Source: an uncultured Chromatiaceae bacterium
GTDB taxonomy: Bacteria; Pseudomonadota; Gammaproteobacteria; Enterobacterales; Alteromonadaceae
DNA length: 23,083 nt
Direction of reading: 5' to 3'
Assembly: GCA_946482615.1 (NCBI GenBank)
Contig: CAMLSF010000048.1
Location: 1 to 23,083, forward strand
The notes under the pieces were generated by a model, which was not told the DNA's origin, did no database searches, and worked only from the letters and a program-made list of their open reading frames with translations. How positions within the stretch are numbered: the first letter of the stretch is position 1; every line of letters starts with the position of its first letter. The position numbers and the translations under genes are program-made. This document shows positions 14,914 through 21,975 of this stretch, piece by piece.

Positions 14914-16793
14914 ACTACTCTTTTATCGCCACTTTAGTGTCAGCAAGCATGCTGCTGGCTTGTCAGGCGCAAGGCCAAAATACCCATACAGAGTCAACAG
15001 CTGTCTATGCGCAATTAAATACCACAGCAGGGCAGTTTCAAAGCTCTGCCACAGCCTTAGTCTGGCAAGATGGCCAAGGTGCTGTGCTCCAGCAATGGCC
15101 CGGCGTATTTCGCCGTTTAAAAGCTTTGCCTCAAACCGATGGCTCAGTGTTATTGGCCGCTATTGAAACAGAACGTAATCAGCTGCATTGGTGGCAATTG
15201 AAAGGCAACACAGTACAGCGCTCTGGCAAGCAGTTGGTTAGCCAACTGGTGGTGGACGATTTATGCTGGTATCAAAGTGCAGAGAACAAACAACTTAGCC
15301 TGTTTTTAATAGGCGACAGAGGTTTGGGTGAGCAGTGGTTACTGGCGCAGGACTCCAGCTTTTTAGCTGCACCTTTATCTATTCGTAATTTAAACCTGCC
15401 CACAGATGCTACAGCCTGTGCTGTGGATCAGCACAAGGGCATTTTGTATCTGGCTGAAGGCGGCACAGCGCTTTGGTCTTATAATGCCGAAGTGGAAGCC
15501 GACGAAGGCCGGAAATTGATTGATGTGCAGGCGCCTTTAGGCAAACTTAGTGGTGAAGTCAAAGCGCTGGAATTGACAGCAAATAACACTTTGCTGGCCT
15601 TGCAGGAAGAACCAGCTGTGCTGCAAAGTTATCAGACTCAGGGGGATCTGTTGGTCTGGCAACAAAGTAAAGCCATTACAGCGCTGGAGTCGGCCGAGCA
15701 GTTGGGCCTTGCCTCTGGTGTGCTTTCTGTGATCAGTGAAGATGGCCGGTATACGCAATTAAAAGATAAAGCCTATCAGGCGCAAGCGGCCGTCTTGCCA
15801 GAGCGTTCCACTTTGCCGATGCAGCAACTAAGCCCAACCCTGGAAACCGTGGCTGTCAGTTACAGAGGGGATGCTATAGACGACCCGGCGGTGTGGCAGA
15901 ACGCCAGAAATCCTGACCAGAGTCGTATTTTAGCCACAGACAAAAGGGCCGGAGTGGCTGTTTACGACATGCAAGGCAAGCAGCTGCAGTTTTTAAATGT
16001 AGGCCGGGTCAACAATATCGACTTACGTTATGGACTTGAATATCAGGGCAAAAAACAGGATATAGCGGCTGCGACTTTAAGAGCAGATAATTCGGTGCAG
16101 CTTTTTGCTATAGATGCACAAGGCGTGGTGAAAACAGCCCTGAAGTTTGCCACACCTTTTACTGATATTTATGGTTTGTGTTTGTATCAGTCCAAACGCA
16201 GTGGTCAGACTTATGTGTTTGCCAATGACAAAGATGGCACTGTGCTGCAGTACCAGATCAGCTCTAATGGCCGGGACTGGAAAGCTAAAGAAGTACGACG
16301 CTTAAAAGTACCAAGTCAGCCTGAAGGTTGTGTCGCTGATGATCAGAATGACCTGCTGTTTTTGGGCGAAGAAGACGTAGGCATCTGGCGTTTTGCTGCC
16401 GATGCCAAAGCCGACCCTAAAGGTGAACTGGTGATCAAAGCCGATGGCGAGGTACTGGTGGCTGATGTGGAAGGTTTAGCTTTGTTGCCGGAGCGGGATG
16501 GAAAACCAGCCTATTTATTAGCCTCCAGTCAGGGCAATGACAGTTATGTGTTGTTTCAAACCACTAGGCCATATAAGGCTGTAGCCCGTTTTCGTATCCG
16601 CTTAAATGCAGAGCTTGGCATAGATGGCAGCTCAGAAACTGATGGTCTGGAGCTGACAACTTTGTCCCTGGGCAAAGGTTTTGAACAAGGTGCTGTGATA
16701 GTGCAGGACGGCCGCAACAGGATGCCGGAGCAAGGGCAAAACTTAAAGCTGGTGCCATTGCAGCAACTGCTGGATTTAATTCCCGCAGAGTAA
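14910..16793 (+). CDS. Beta-propeller 3-phytase, dual-domain, predicted lipoprotein
   Basis: A 627-aa BPP-type phytase (PF02333), calcium-dependent hydrolysis of myo-inositol hexakisphosphate. The C-terminal half (about 305-622) has both family signatures: DAIDDPAVW (321-329) and NNIDLRY (368-374), plus the propeller motifs PEGCVADDQNDLLFLGEEDV, DVEGLAL and QDGRNRM. Residues about 28-300 are a diverged second propeller-like unit (LYLAEGGTALWSYN, VKALELTANNTLLALQEEP) lacking the phosphate-binding signatures, as in known dual-domain BPPs. The N-terminus MNYSFIATLVSASMLLAC gives a lipobox LLAC with Cys18; the n-region carries no positive charge, which is unusual. With Gln at +2, outer-membrane sorting is expected. 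The start is set by the ATGA overlap with the phosphatase stop and GGAG at 14901. A strong terminator follows. Confidence 0.93.
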   Translation: MNYSFIATLVSASMLLACQAQGQNTHTESTAVYAQLNTTAGQFQSSATALVWQDGQGAVLQQWPGVFRRLKALPQTDGSVLLAAIETERNQLHWWQLKGNTVQRSGKQLVSQLVVDDLCWYQSAENKQLSLFLIGDRGLGEQWLLAQDSSFLAAPLSIRNLNLPTDATACAVDQHKGILYLAEGGTALWSYNAEVEADEGRKLIDVQAPLGKLSGEVKALELTANNTLLALQEEPAVLQSYQTQGDLLVWQQSKAITALESAEQLGLASGVLSVISEDGRYTQLKDKAYQAQAAVLPERSTLPMQQLSPTLETVAVSYRGDAIDDPAVWQNARNPDQSRILATDKRAGVAVYDMQGKQLQFLNVGRVNNIDLRYGLEYQGKKQDIAAATLRADNSVQLFAIDAQGVVKTALKFATPFTDIYGLCLYQSKRSGQTYVFANDKDGTVLQYQISSNGRDWKAKEVRRLKVPSQPEGCVADDQNDLLFLGEEDVGIWRFAADAKADPKGELVIKADGEVLVADVEGLALLPERDGKPAYLLASSQGNDSYVLFQTTRPYKAVARFRIRLNAELGIDGSSETDGLELTTLSLGKGFEQGAVIVQDGRNRMPEQGQNLKLVPLQQLLDLIPAE

Positions 16794-16816
16794 ATTTCAG
16801 TGATCTGACAAAAATC

Positions 16817-16848
16817 AAAAGGCCGGTGCTTTAAAACACCGGCCTTTT
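16817..16848. terminator. Bidirectional rho-independent terminator
   Basis: A perfect 12-bp stem AAAAGGCCGGTG/CACCGGCCTTTT has an 8-nt loop. The A and T tracts flank the GC core on both strands, so it can end the phytate operon from the left and the lipoprotein genes from the right. Confidence 0.92.
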
Positions 16849-16885
16849 CACACGTCCTGCCAAAATAAAAACTAAAAATTCAAAA

Positions 16886-17068
16886 TTAACATTTACCTTT
16901 TTTCGCCTGGCCTGGCGGACAATGTTTACCGTGGCCCTGACCTTCGACTATCACACCAGGCACTATCACTTTAGGTGGCTCAACAGTGACACTTGGTCCT
17001 CTGACAGCACAGCCTGTTAAGCCTGACATCAGCACTACAGCAACAGTTAAAGCTGAATAAACACGCAT
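16886..17068 (-). CDS. Small lipoprotein with CPPGQAKK tail
   Basis: A 60-aa predicted lipoprotein. MRVYSALTVAVVLMSGLTGC gives a lipobox LTGC with Cys20. The mature part is only 41 residues: AVRGPSVTVEPPKVIVPGVI, a short Gly/His stretch (GQGHGKHC) and a basic PPGQAKKGKC end. The CPPGQAKK motif occurs in many small envelope proteins of unknown role. It is a paralogue of the next gene, sharing GCAVRGP[ST]VxVEPP. AAAAGGG precedes the ATG. The 79-bp gap to the upstream lipoprotein contains TTGTACAATTAT, so it might also have its own promoter. The function is unknown; metal or envelope-stress binding is only a guess from the His/Cys content. Confidence 0.75.
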   Translation of the reverse strand: MRVYSALTVAVVLMSGLTGCAVRGPSVTVEPPKVIVPGVIVEGQGHGKHCPPGQAKKGKC

Positions 17069-17147
17069 TTTTTTCCCTTTTATTTAAACTTACCTTTTTA
17101 GCTTAGTGCTAATTTCGATAATTGTACAACTCAGGACCCGGCTTGGA

Positions 17148-17378
17148 TCAGTCGTGATGGTGATAATGCCGTTTATGTTTTTTGTGCTTTTTATGGTAGT
17201 GCCTGTCCTGATAATAATGGCGCTCTTCAACCACTATTACCTCAGGTCTTGGCTCCACTATCACAGCTGGTCCGTAATAAGCCGGCGGCTCTACCCAGAC
17301 TGTTGGGCCACGCACCGCACAACCTGTCAATGTCAGCAGTGCGGCAACACTTGTAGTTATCAACAATGCTTTTTTCAT
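17148..17378 (-). CDS. Small lipoprotein with His/Lys-rich C-terminal tail
   Basis: A 76-aa predicted lipoprotein. MKKALLITTSVAALLTLTGC is a classic lipoprotein signal with the lipid-accepting Cys at residue 20. The mature protein starts AVRGPTVWVEPPAYYGPAVI, shared with its downstream paralogue. It ends in a tail where H, K, Y and R dominate (RHYHKKHKKHKRHYHHHD), which could bind metal ions or acidic envelope polymers. Two ATGs are adjacent (17381, 17378); GGAG is better spaced for the second. It starts 15 bp after the SIMPL-domain stop, so these two genes probably form one transcript. The function is unknown. Confidence 0.78.
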   Translation of the reverse strand: MKKALLITTSVAALLTLTGCAVRGPTVWVEPPAYYGPAVIVEPRPEVIVVEERHYYQDRHYHKKHKKHKRHYHHHD

Positions 17379-17393
17379 CATAAGCTCCGTCTG

Positions 17394-18101
17394 TTAATCT
17401 GACAGGTAGTAGTCGACTGTCGCTACCACTCTGACTTTTTTGATATAAGGCGTATTACTGTCACGGTCGGTAATACTGAATTGGCCCTGACTGGCCGATT
17501 TAATTTTGCCCAGTTTACTGTCCGAATCGGCGGCAAACTTAGTCGCAACCTCACGGGCGTTACGGGTCGCTTCTTCAATCATGTCGGGTTTTAATTCGTT
17601 TAAACCACTGAAGATAAATTCGGGTTTACTGTCATAATCCTGACCCGCTATGGCGATACCGGTTTTACTTAATTCTAATAACTTCGCCATGGCCTGGTGC
17701 ACTAAATCGACATTGCTGCTGTACACAGTCACTGTAGAGCTGGCGGTATACCGCATCTGATTGGCATTGGGGTCGTAATAACCCGCCTGACGATCAACAA
17801 TTTGTGGCACTGCGACAGAGATTTCTTTTTGGCTAAAGCCCTGCAACTTTAAAAACGCCTGAATTTGCTCGTTTTTACGCTCAACATTAGCAACCAATGT
17901 GGTCAGGTTATTGTCGACATCGTTAAATTTGATCGGCCAAATCACAGTGTCTGCGGCCACTTCACGCTCCGACAAACCTTTGACCTGAACCACACGTTCC
18001 ATCCCCCTGAATTCAATCAGGCTGTTGGCTAAGATGGCGCTACCAGCAACCATACCAGCGGCTAATACTGCGGCTGCAACCCAAGAGCGGGACTGTTGCA
18101 T
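17394..18101 (-). CDS. SIMPL-domain protein (DUF541), signal-anchored
   Basis: A 235-aa envelope protein of the SIMPL family (PF04402). An N-terminal hydrophobic segment (about 8-29, WVAAAVLAAGMVAGSAILAN) serves as signal or anchor. The conserved opening is VVQVKGLSEREVAADTVIW (about 37-55), followed by repeating alternations of strands and helices and the closing RVVATVDYYL. Members are periplasmic or outer-membrane-associated and have been linked to oxidative stress (YggE in E. coli), but the molecular activity is not established. The start ATG 18101 has AGGAG well placed. It heads the probable operon with the two small lipoproteins and is divergent from the dienelactone-hydrolase gene. Confidence 0.87.
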   Translation of the reverse strand: MQQSRSWVAAAVLAAGMVAGSAILANSLIEFRGMERVVQVKGLSEREVAADTVIWPIKFNDVDNNLTTLVANVERKNEQIQAFLKLQGFSQKEISVAVPQIVDRQAGYYDPNANQMRYTASSTVTVYSSNVDLVHQAMAKLLELSKTGIAIAGQDYDSKPEFIFSGLNELKPDMIEEATRNAREVATKFAADSDSKLGKIKSASQGQFSITDRDSNTPYIKKVRVVATVDYYLSD

Positions 18102-18220
18102 AAAAACTCCTAAGATTTAATTAAGTTCAGTGTATGCAGAGTAGCTGAATGGCTGATTAATAGTCTGAGCCCTTGGGGATAGACAATAAAAACAAACTGG
18201 TGCCTTTGAGTCCGGCCCTT

Positions 18221-18226
18221 TATGAT
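18221..18226 (+). promoter_or_regulatory. Candidate -10 element for the DLH-family gene
   Basis: TATGAT matches the sigma70 -10 consensus at 5 of 6 bases and would give a leader of about 29 bases before ATG 18262. No good -35 was seen 16-18 bp upstream. It overlaps the first in-frame ATG (18229), arguing against that start. Confidence 0.3.
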
Positions 18227-18261
18227 GGATGCCCAGACTTCTATTTAACACGGTTTTTTTT

Positions 18262-19005
18262 ATGCAAATTGAACAAAGCCAGGTCACTTTAACTACGCCA
18301 ACAGGGCCTATGCTGGTGTATCAATATCAGCCGCTGGCTGCAGCCACTACAGGCAAAACTTATGCTGCTATTTTGTTTTATTCAGAAATTTTCCAGCAAA
18401 CTGCACCTATAGCCCGCAGCGCCGCTATGCTCGCCAGTCATGGCTTTGTGGTGCTGGTGCCTGAGATTTTTCATGAGTTAAATCCGCTGGGCACTGTGCT
18501 GGCGTATGACGATGCCGGCAAAGACAAAGGCAATCAGGACAAATGGACTAAACCGCTGGAAAGCTACGATAGCGACAATCAGGCCATGCTGGATTATTTA
18601 AAAACCTTGTCCTACGTCCGGCCTGAAGTGGGGGCTATGGGCGTTTGTATTGGCGGCCATCTGGCGTTTCGGGCCGCACTCAATCCGGCCATTAAAGCGG
18701 CTTATTGTTTATATGCCACAGATTTACACAGTGATACTTTGCCTTGTACTGAAGGCCAGCAGACCTTAAGCCGTGCCGCTGATATAGAGGGCGAACTGGT
18801 AATGGTCTGGGGCAAACAGGACCCTCATGTATCGCCTGAAGGGCGGCAAAAAGTCTATCAGCAACTGACAGCGGCCAAAGTACGTTTTAGCTGGTACGAA
18901 TACAATGCTCAGCATGCCTTTATGCGCGACGAAGGCGAGCGTTACGATGCTGCATTGGCTCTGCAGAATTACCAGCAGGCTGTGGCTTTGTTCCGTCAGA
19001 TGTAG
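18262..19005 (+). CDS. Dienelactone-hydrolase-family alpha/beta hydrolase
   Basis: A 247-aa cytoplasmic hydrolase of the DLH family (PF01738). The triad is visible: nucleophile Cys129 in GVCIGGH, Asp187 in WGKQDPHV and His218 in NAQHAFMRDE. A Cys rather than Ser nucleophile is typical of true dienelactone hydrolases. FYSEIFQQTAPIARSAAMLA and HGFVVLVPEIFHE are family-like oxyanion/early-strand regions. No chlorocatechol genes lie nearby, so a general esterase/lactonase role is more likely than aromatic degradation. An in-frame ATG exists at 18229, but family proteins start near MQIEQSQVTLTTPTGPM, so I chose 18262. Its ribosome site is poor. Confidence 0.85.
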   Translation: MQIEQSQVTLTTPTGPMLVYQYQPLAAATTGKTYAAILFYSEIFQQTAPIARSAAMLASHGFVVLVPEIFHELNPLGTVLAYDDAGKDKGNQDKWTKPLESYDSDNQAMLDYLKTLSYVRPEVGAMGVCIGGHLAFRAALNPAIKAAYCLYATDLHSDTLPCTEGQQTLSRAADIEGELVMVWGKQDPHVSPEGRQKVYQQLTAAKVRFSWYEYNAQHAFMRDEGERYDAALALQNYQQAVALFRQM

Positions 19006-19016
19006 CTGGTTTTACT

Positions 19017-19066
19017 GGCTTTGCTGACGGATTAGACCGTAAAATGGCGGCCTTACTAGCAAAGCC
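19017..19066 (+). repeat. Inverted repeat before rlmC
   Basis: GGCTTTGCT (19017-19025) and AGCAAAGCC (19058-19066) form a perfect 9-bp stem enclosing a smaller ACGG/CCGT stem (19027-19030, 19037-19040). It lies between the DLH stop and the rlmC start, ending 21 bases before the rlmC ATG. It could be a weak terminator or a leader structure of the rlmC mRNA. Confidence 0.5.
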
Positions 19067-19087
19067 TTTGAGTGCAGTGGGCAGACG

Positions 19088-20224
19088 ATGAATTGTGTTG
19101 AGTTTTTAGCCGGACGTTGTAATTCCTGTAGCCAACTGTCTGTGCCTTATTCAGAGCAACTGGCGAAAAAACAGCAACAACTGGCTGATTTAATGGCGCC
19201 TTTTACAGAAGCTCAGTTATTGCCTGCTGTCGCAAGCCCTGAAGAGGGCTTTCGCACTAAAGCTAAAATGGTGGTGTCCGGCACCAAAGAGCAGCCTGTG
19301 TTGGGCATACTGAATGGCCAGACCCCAGTTGATTTATCGGCTTGCCCTTTGTATCCGCCTTCTTTTGCATCTGCTTTTGCTCTGATCAAAAGTTTTATTC
19401 AACGTGCGTCATTAACGCCTTACCAACTGGAACAAAAACAAGGTGAGCTGAAACTTATTCTGCTCAGTCAAAGTCAGCACTCAGGCCGTTTTATGCTGCG
19501 TTTTGTGCTGCGCTCAAAAAATTGTCTGGCCTCTATCCAAAAACATTTACCCTGGCTGCAGCAACAATGGCCTGAGTTAGAGGTCTGTTCCGTCAATATT
19601 CAGCCCGTGCATATGGCCGTGCTGGAAGGGCCGGAAGAAATCCTGTTAACGCCACAAGAGCTATTGCGGGAAGAGCTGAACGGCATACCTTTGTATTTAA
19701 CTCCACAAAGTTTTTTTCAGACCAATACTGCTGTGGCGGCAGCTCTGTATGCTACAGCCCGGCAATGGGCTGAGGTTATTCCAGGCCAGAGGCTGTGGGA
19801 TCTGTTTTGCGGTGTCGGAGGTTTTGGTTTGCATCTGGCACAGGATCAAAACCGCCGTTTAACGGGCATTGAAATTGCCCCCAAAGCTATTGCCAGTGCC
19901 ACACGTTCAGCCTCAGAGCTTGGTCTGACCGATGTTAAATTTCAGGCACTGGATGCTGCTGCTTTTGCCAAAGCCTCGGACTATGCACCTGATTTACTGC
20001 TGGTAAATCCACCCAGACGGGGTTTAGGTTCAGCACTTTGCCAGTCTGTTCTGGCCTTACAGCCTGCCTGGCTGATTTATTCCAGCTGTAACCCACAGAG
20101 CCTGGCCAGTGATTTGGCCGTGCTGAACAATGACTACCAACTGTTAAAAGTACAGTTGTTTGATATGTTTCCTCATACTGAGCATGCGGAAGTGTTAACG
20201 TTGTTGCAAAGACGTCCACTATAA
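19088..20224 (+). CDS. rlmC: 23S rRNA (uracil-747-C5)-methyltransferase RlmC
   Basis: A 378-aa SAM-dependent RNA m5U methyltransferase acting on U747 of 23S rRNA. The sequence follows E. coli RlmC (RumB) end to end from memory: N-terminal iron-sulfur cysteines C3, C11, C14 and C86; VNIQPVHMAVLEG; PQSFFQTN; the SAM motif DLFCGVGGFGL (238-248); NPPRRG (307-312); the catalytic Cys334 in YSSCNPQ; and the C-terminal FDMFPHTEHAEVLTLL with the general-base Glu367. It lacks the N-terminal TRAM domain of RlmD, as expected for RlmC. The start ATG 19088 leads straight into the first Fe-S cysteine. It appears to be transcribed alone. Confidence 0.96.
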   Translation: MNCVEFLAGRCNSCSQLSVPYSEQLAKKQQQLADLMAPFTEAQLLPAVASPEEGFRTKAKMVVSGTKEQPVLGILNGQTPVDLSACPLYPPSFASAFALIKSFIQRASLTPYQLEQKQGELKLILLSQSQHSGRFMLRFVLRSKNCLASIQKHLPWLQQQWPELEVCSVNIQPVHMAVLEGPEEILLTPQELLREELNGIPLYLTPQSFFQTNTAVAAALYATARQWAEVIPGQRLWDLFCGVGGFGLHLAQDQNRRLTGIEIAPKAIASATRSASELGLTDVKFQALDAAAFAKASDYAPDLLLVNPPRRGLGSALCQSVLALQPAWLIYSSCNPQSLASDLAVLNNDYQLLKVQLFDMFPHTEHAEVLTLLQRRPL

Positions 20225-20371
20225 GTTACTCAGCAATTTATATATTTTTATTCCTCCCTGTCCAAGAGCTAAATCTGCTGCTAGTTTTTTTATCAGTATT
20301 TTCATTTCCCTGTTTTGACTCATATCCGTCGGATTTAGTTAGAGCCTGGACCACTAAGGAGAGTGTTGCAG

Positions 20372-21940
20372 ATGCGTAAAAATCTACCTGTTACCGAAAA
20401 AGAGCGTACTTTTCCTAAAGAACAACAGCTTATTTCCTCTACTGATATCAAAGGCACCATTTTGCATTGCAACGATGCTTTTGCCTCGATCAGCGGTTTC
20501 AGCAGAGAAGAGCTGGTGGGTAAACCTCATAATATAGTGCGACATCCTGATATGCCTGAAGCAGCTTTTAAAACCATGTGGGGTTATTTACAGCAAGGAA
20601 AACCCTGGATGGGGCTGGTAAAAAATCGCTGTAAAAACGGTGATTATTATTGGGTGAATGCCTATGTCACTCCGGTGACAGAGCATGGGCGTGTGGTGGG
20701 CTATGAGTCGGTACGCACTGTGCCAAGCCGGGCCCAGGTCGCTCATGCCGAGCAATTGTATAAAGCTATCAATGCAGGGAAAAACACCGGGAAGGCAGCG
20801 TCGGATCTGGCTGCTGATCTGCGCTGGGCGTTGATGCCATTTATAGCTGTGATTGTTTCTTTATTGTTGTGGTGGTCCCTGGGGCCTGTTGCGGCCACTA
20901 TCGCTTTTATTCTGACAGCGCTGTTAAGTTATGGTTTAGGTGTCTATCGCATGAAACAATCATTAAACGGTTTAGTCGACTTGTTACCTACACCTTTTAC
21001 GGATCCGTTGGCAGTGGCGTCTTATGCAAAACATCAGGGGCGGTTAGGGCAATTGGAAGTGGCGCTGCTGGCCGAGTGTGCCCACTTAAATACAGTGCTC
21101 ACCCGGATTGAAGATGCCTCCACCAAAGTGGCGGTGCAATCGGAGCAGGTGCGGCATTTATCTGTGGATGCGGCCGACAGTATTCGCAAACAGCAAATGC
21201 AAACAGAACAAGTGGCTACGGCTATGAATGAAATGACCACTACTATTGCTGAAGTGTCTGCTCATGTGCAGGACACCGCCAGTAAAGCCGAGGATGCAGA
21301 TGCATTGGCACGTTCAGGTTCAACAGTGGCAGGGCAAACCCGTGGTGCTATACAGCAGTTGCAAAAAACGGTGAATGATATCAGCCAGTCTGTGGCGGAT
21401 CTGGCCGATCAAACCAATAAAATCGTTGGTGCAGCCCAAATTATTGAACAGATAGCGGAACAAACCAACTTACTGGCGCTGAATGCGGCTATTGAAGCAG
21501 CCAGGGCCGGAGATCAGGGCAGAGGATTTGCTGTGGTAGCTGATGAAGTGCGACAACTGGCATCCCGTACTACCGCCTCAACTAAAGAGATTTACGAGAT
21601 CATTCAGCAGCTCTCGACCAAAGCCAAAGCATCCGTATTAGTGGCTGAGAATGGCCGCAAGGATGCTGAATTGGGGGTGACTCAGGTAGCGCAGGCAGAA
21701 AAAGCACTGGAGGGTATCAGTGCTGCTGTCAGCAGTATAGCGGCGATGGCAGGACAGATGGCGGCAGCTGTCGAAGAACAGGCTCATGTGGCTGAGGATA
21801 TTAATCAGCAGATCGTCAGCATTTCCGATCTGGCCAGTAAGTCATTACATCAGGGCACTGCGGTCAGCGAAAGTGGTAAAGATTTACAAAACACCTCTGA
21901 GCAGCTGCATGAACTGGTAGAGCGTTTCCGTAAAGTCTAG
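20372..21940 (+). CDS. Aer-like PAS-domain methyl-accepting chemotaxis protein
   Basis: A 522-aa chemoreceptor probably sensing redox, oxygen or energy state from the cytoplasmic side. The PAS domain is residues about 20-115, with the Aer-type stretches [36 protein letters not shown] and [19 protein letters not shown] (FAD-binding in Aer; not shown here). Two adjacent membrane segments (about 153-170, 172-191) lie with almost no periplasmic loop. A HAMP-like/linker region follows, then the MCP signalling domain with hairpin tip [20 protein letters not shown] (about 359-378) and [15 protein letters not shown]. There is no C-terminal pentapeptide tether for CheR/CheB. ATG 20372 with AAGGAG at 20356-20361 is preferred over the in-frame GTG 20363, which abuts the ribosome site. 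Confidence 0.93.
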   Translation: MRKNLPVTEKERTFPKEQQLISSTDIKGTILHCNDAFASISGFSREELVGKPHNIVRHPDMPEAAFKTMWGYLQQGKPWMGLVKNRCKNGDYYWVNAYVTPVTEHGRVVGYESVRTVPSRAQVAHAEQLYKAINAGKNTGKAASDLAADLRWALMPFIAVIVSLLLWWSLGPVAATIAFILTALLSYGLGVYRMKQSLNGLVDLLPTPFTDPLAVASYAKHQGRLGQLEVALLAECAHLNTVLTRIEDASTKVAVQSEQVRHLSVDAADSIRKQQMQTEQVATAMNEMTTTIAEVSAHVQDTASKAEDADALARSGSTVAGQTRGAIQQLQKTVNDISQSVADLADQTNKIVGAAQIIEQIAEQTNLLALNAAIEAARAGDQGRGFAVVADEVRQLASRTTASTKEIYEIIQQLSTKAKASVLVAENGRKDAELGVTQVAQAEKALEGISAAVSSIAAMAGQMAAAVEEQAHVAEDINQQIVSISDLASKSLHQGTAVSESGKDLQNTSEQLHELVERFRKV

Positions 21941-21957
21941 TTGGTATGAACTGACTG

Positions 21958-21975
21958 AAGCCGGTAAGCCGGCTT
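21958..21975. terminator. Terminator between the chemoreceptor and the GspE-type gene
   Basis: AAGCCGG/CCGGCTT form a 7-bp stem with a 4-nt loop TAAG, followed on the plus strand by TAGTCTTC. It starts 17 bases after the chemoreceptor stop and its right arm touches the TAA of the convergent gene. Confidence 0.65.

Noticed and set aside
14783..15166. 127-aa frame across the phosphatase/phytase junction
   Set aside because: Overlaps two well-supported genes whose own frames show family motifs; the ATGA overlap explains the junction.
17106..17402. 98-aa plus-strand reading frame with hydrophobic start
   Set aside because: Antisense shadow of the His-rich lipoprotein; the hydrophobic/Tyr-rich look comes from reading His/Lys codons in reverse.
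20324..20334. Palindrome ATCCGTCGGAT upstream of the chemoreceptor as an operator or sigma28 promoter
   Set aside because: Only 11 bp, no matching second site, and no TAAA-N15-GCCGATAA flagellar promoter could be found.
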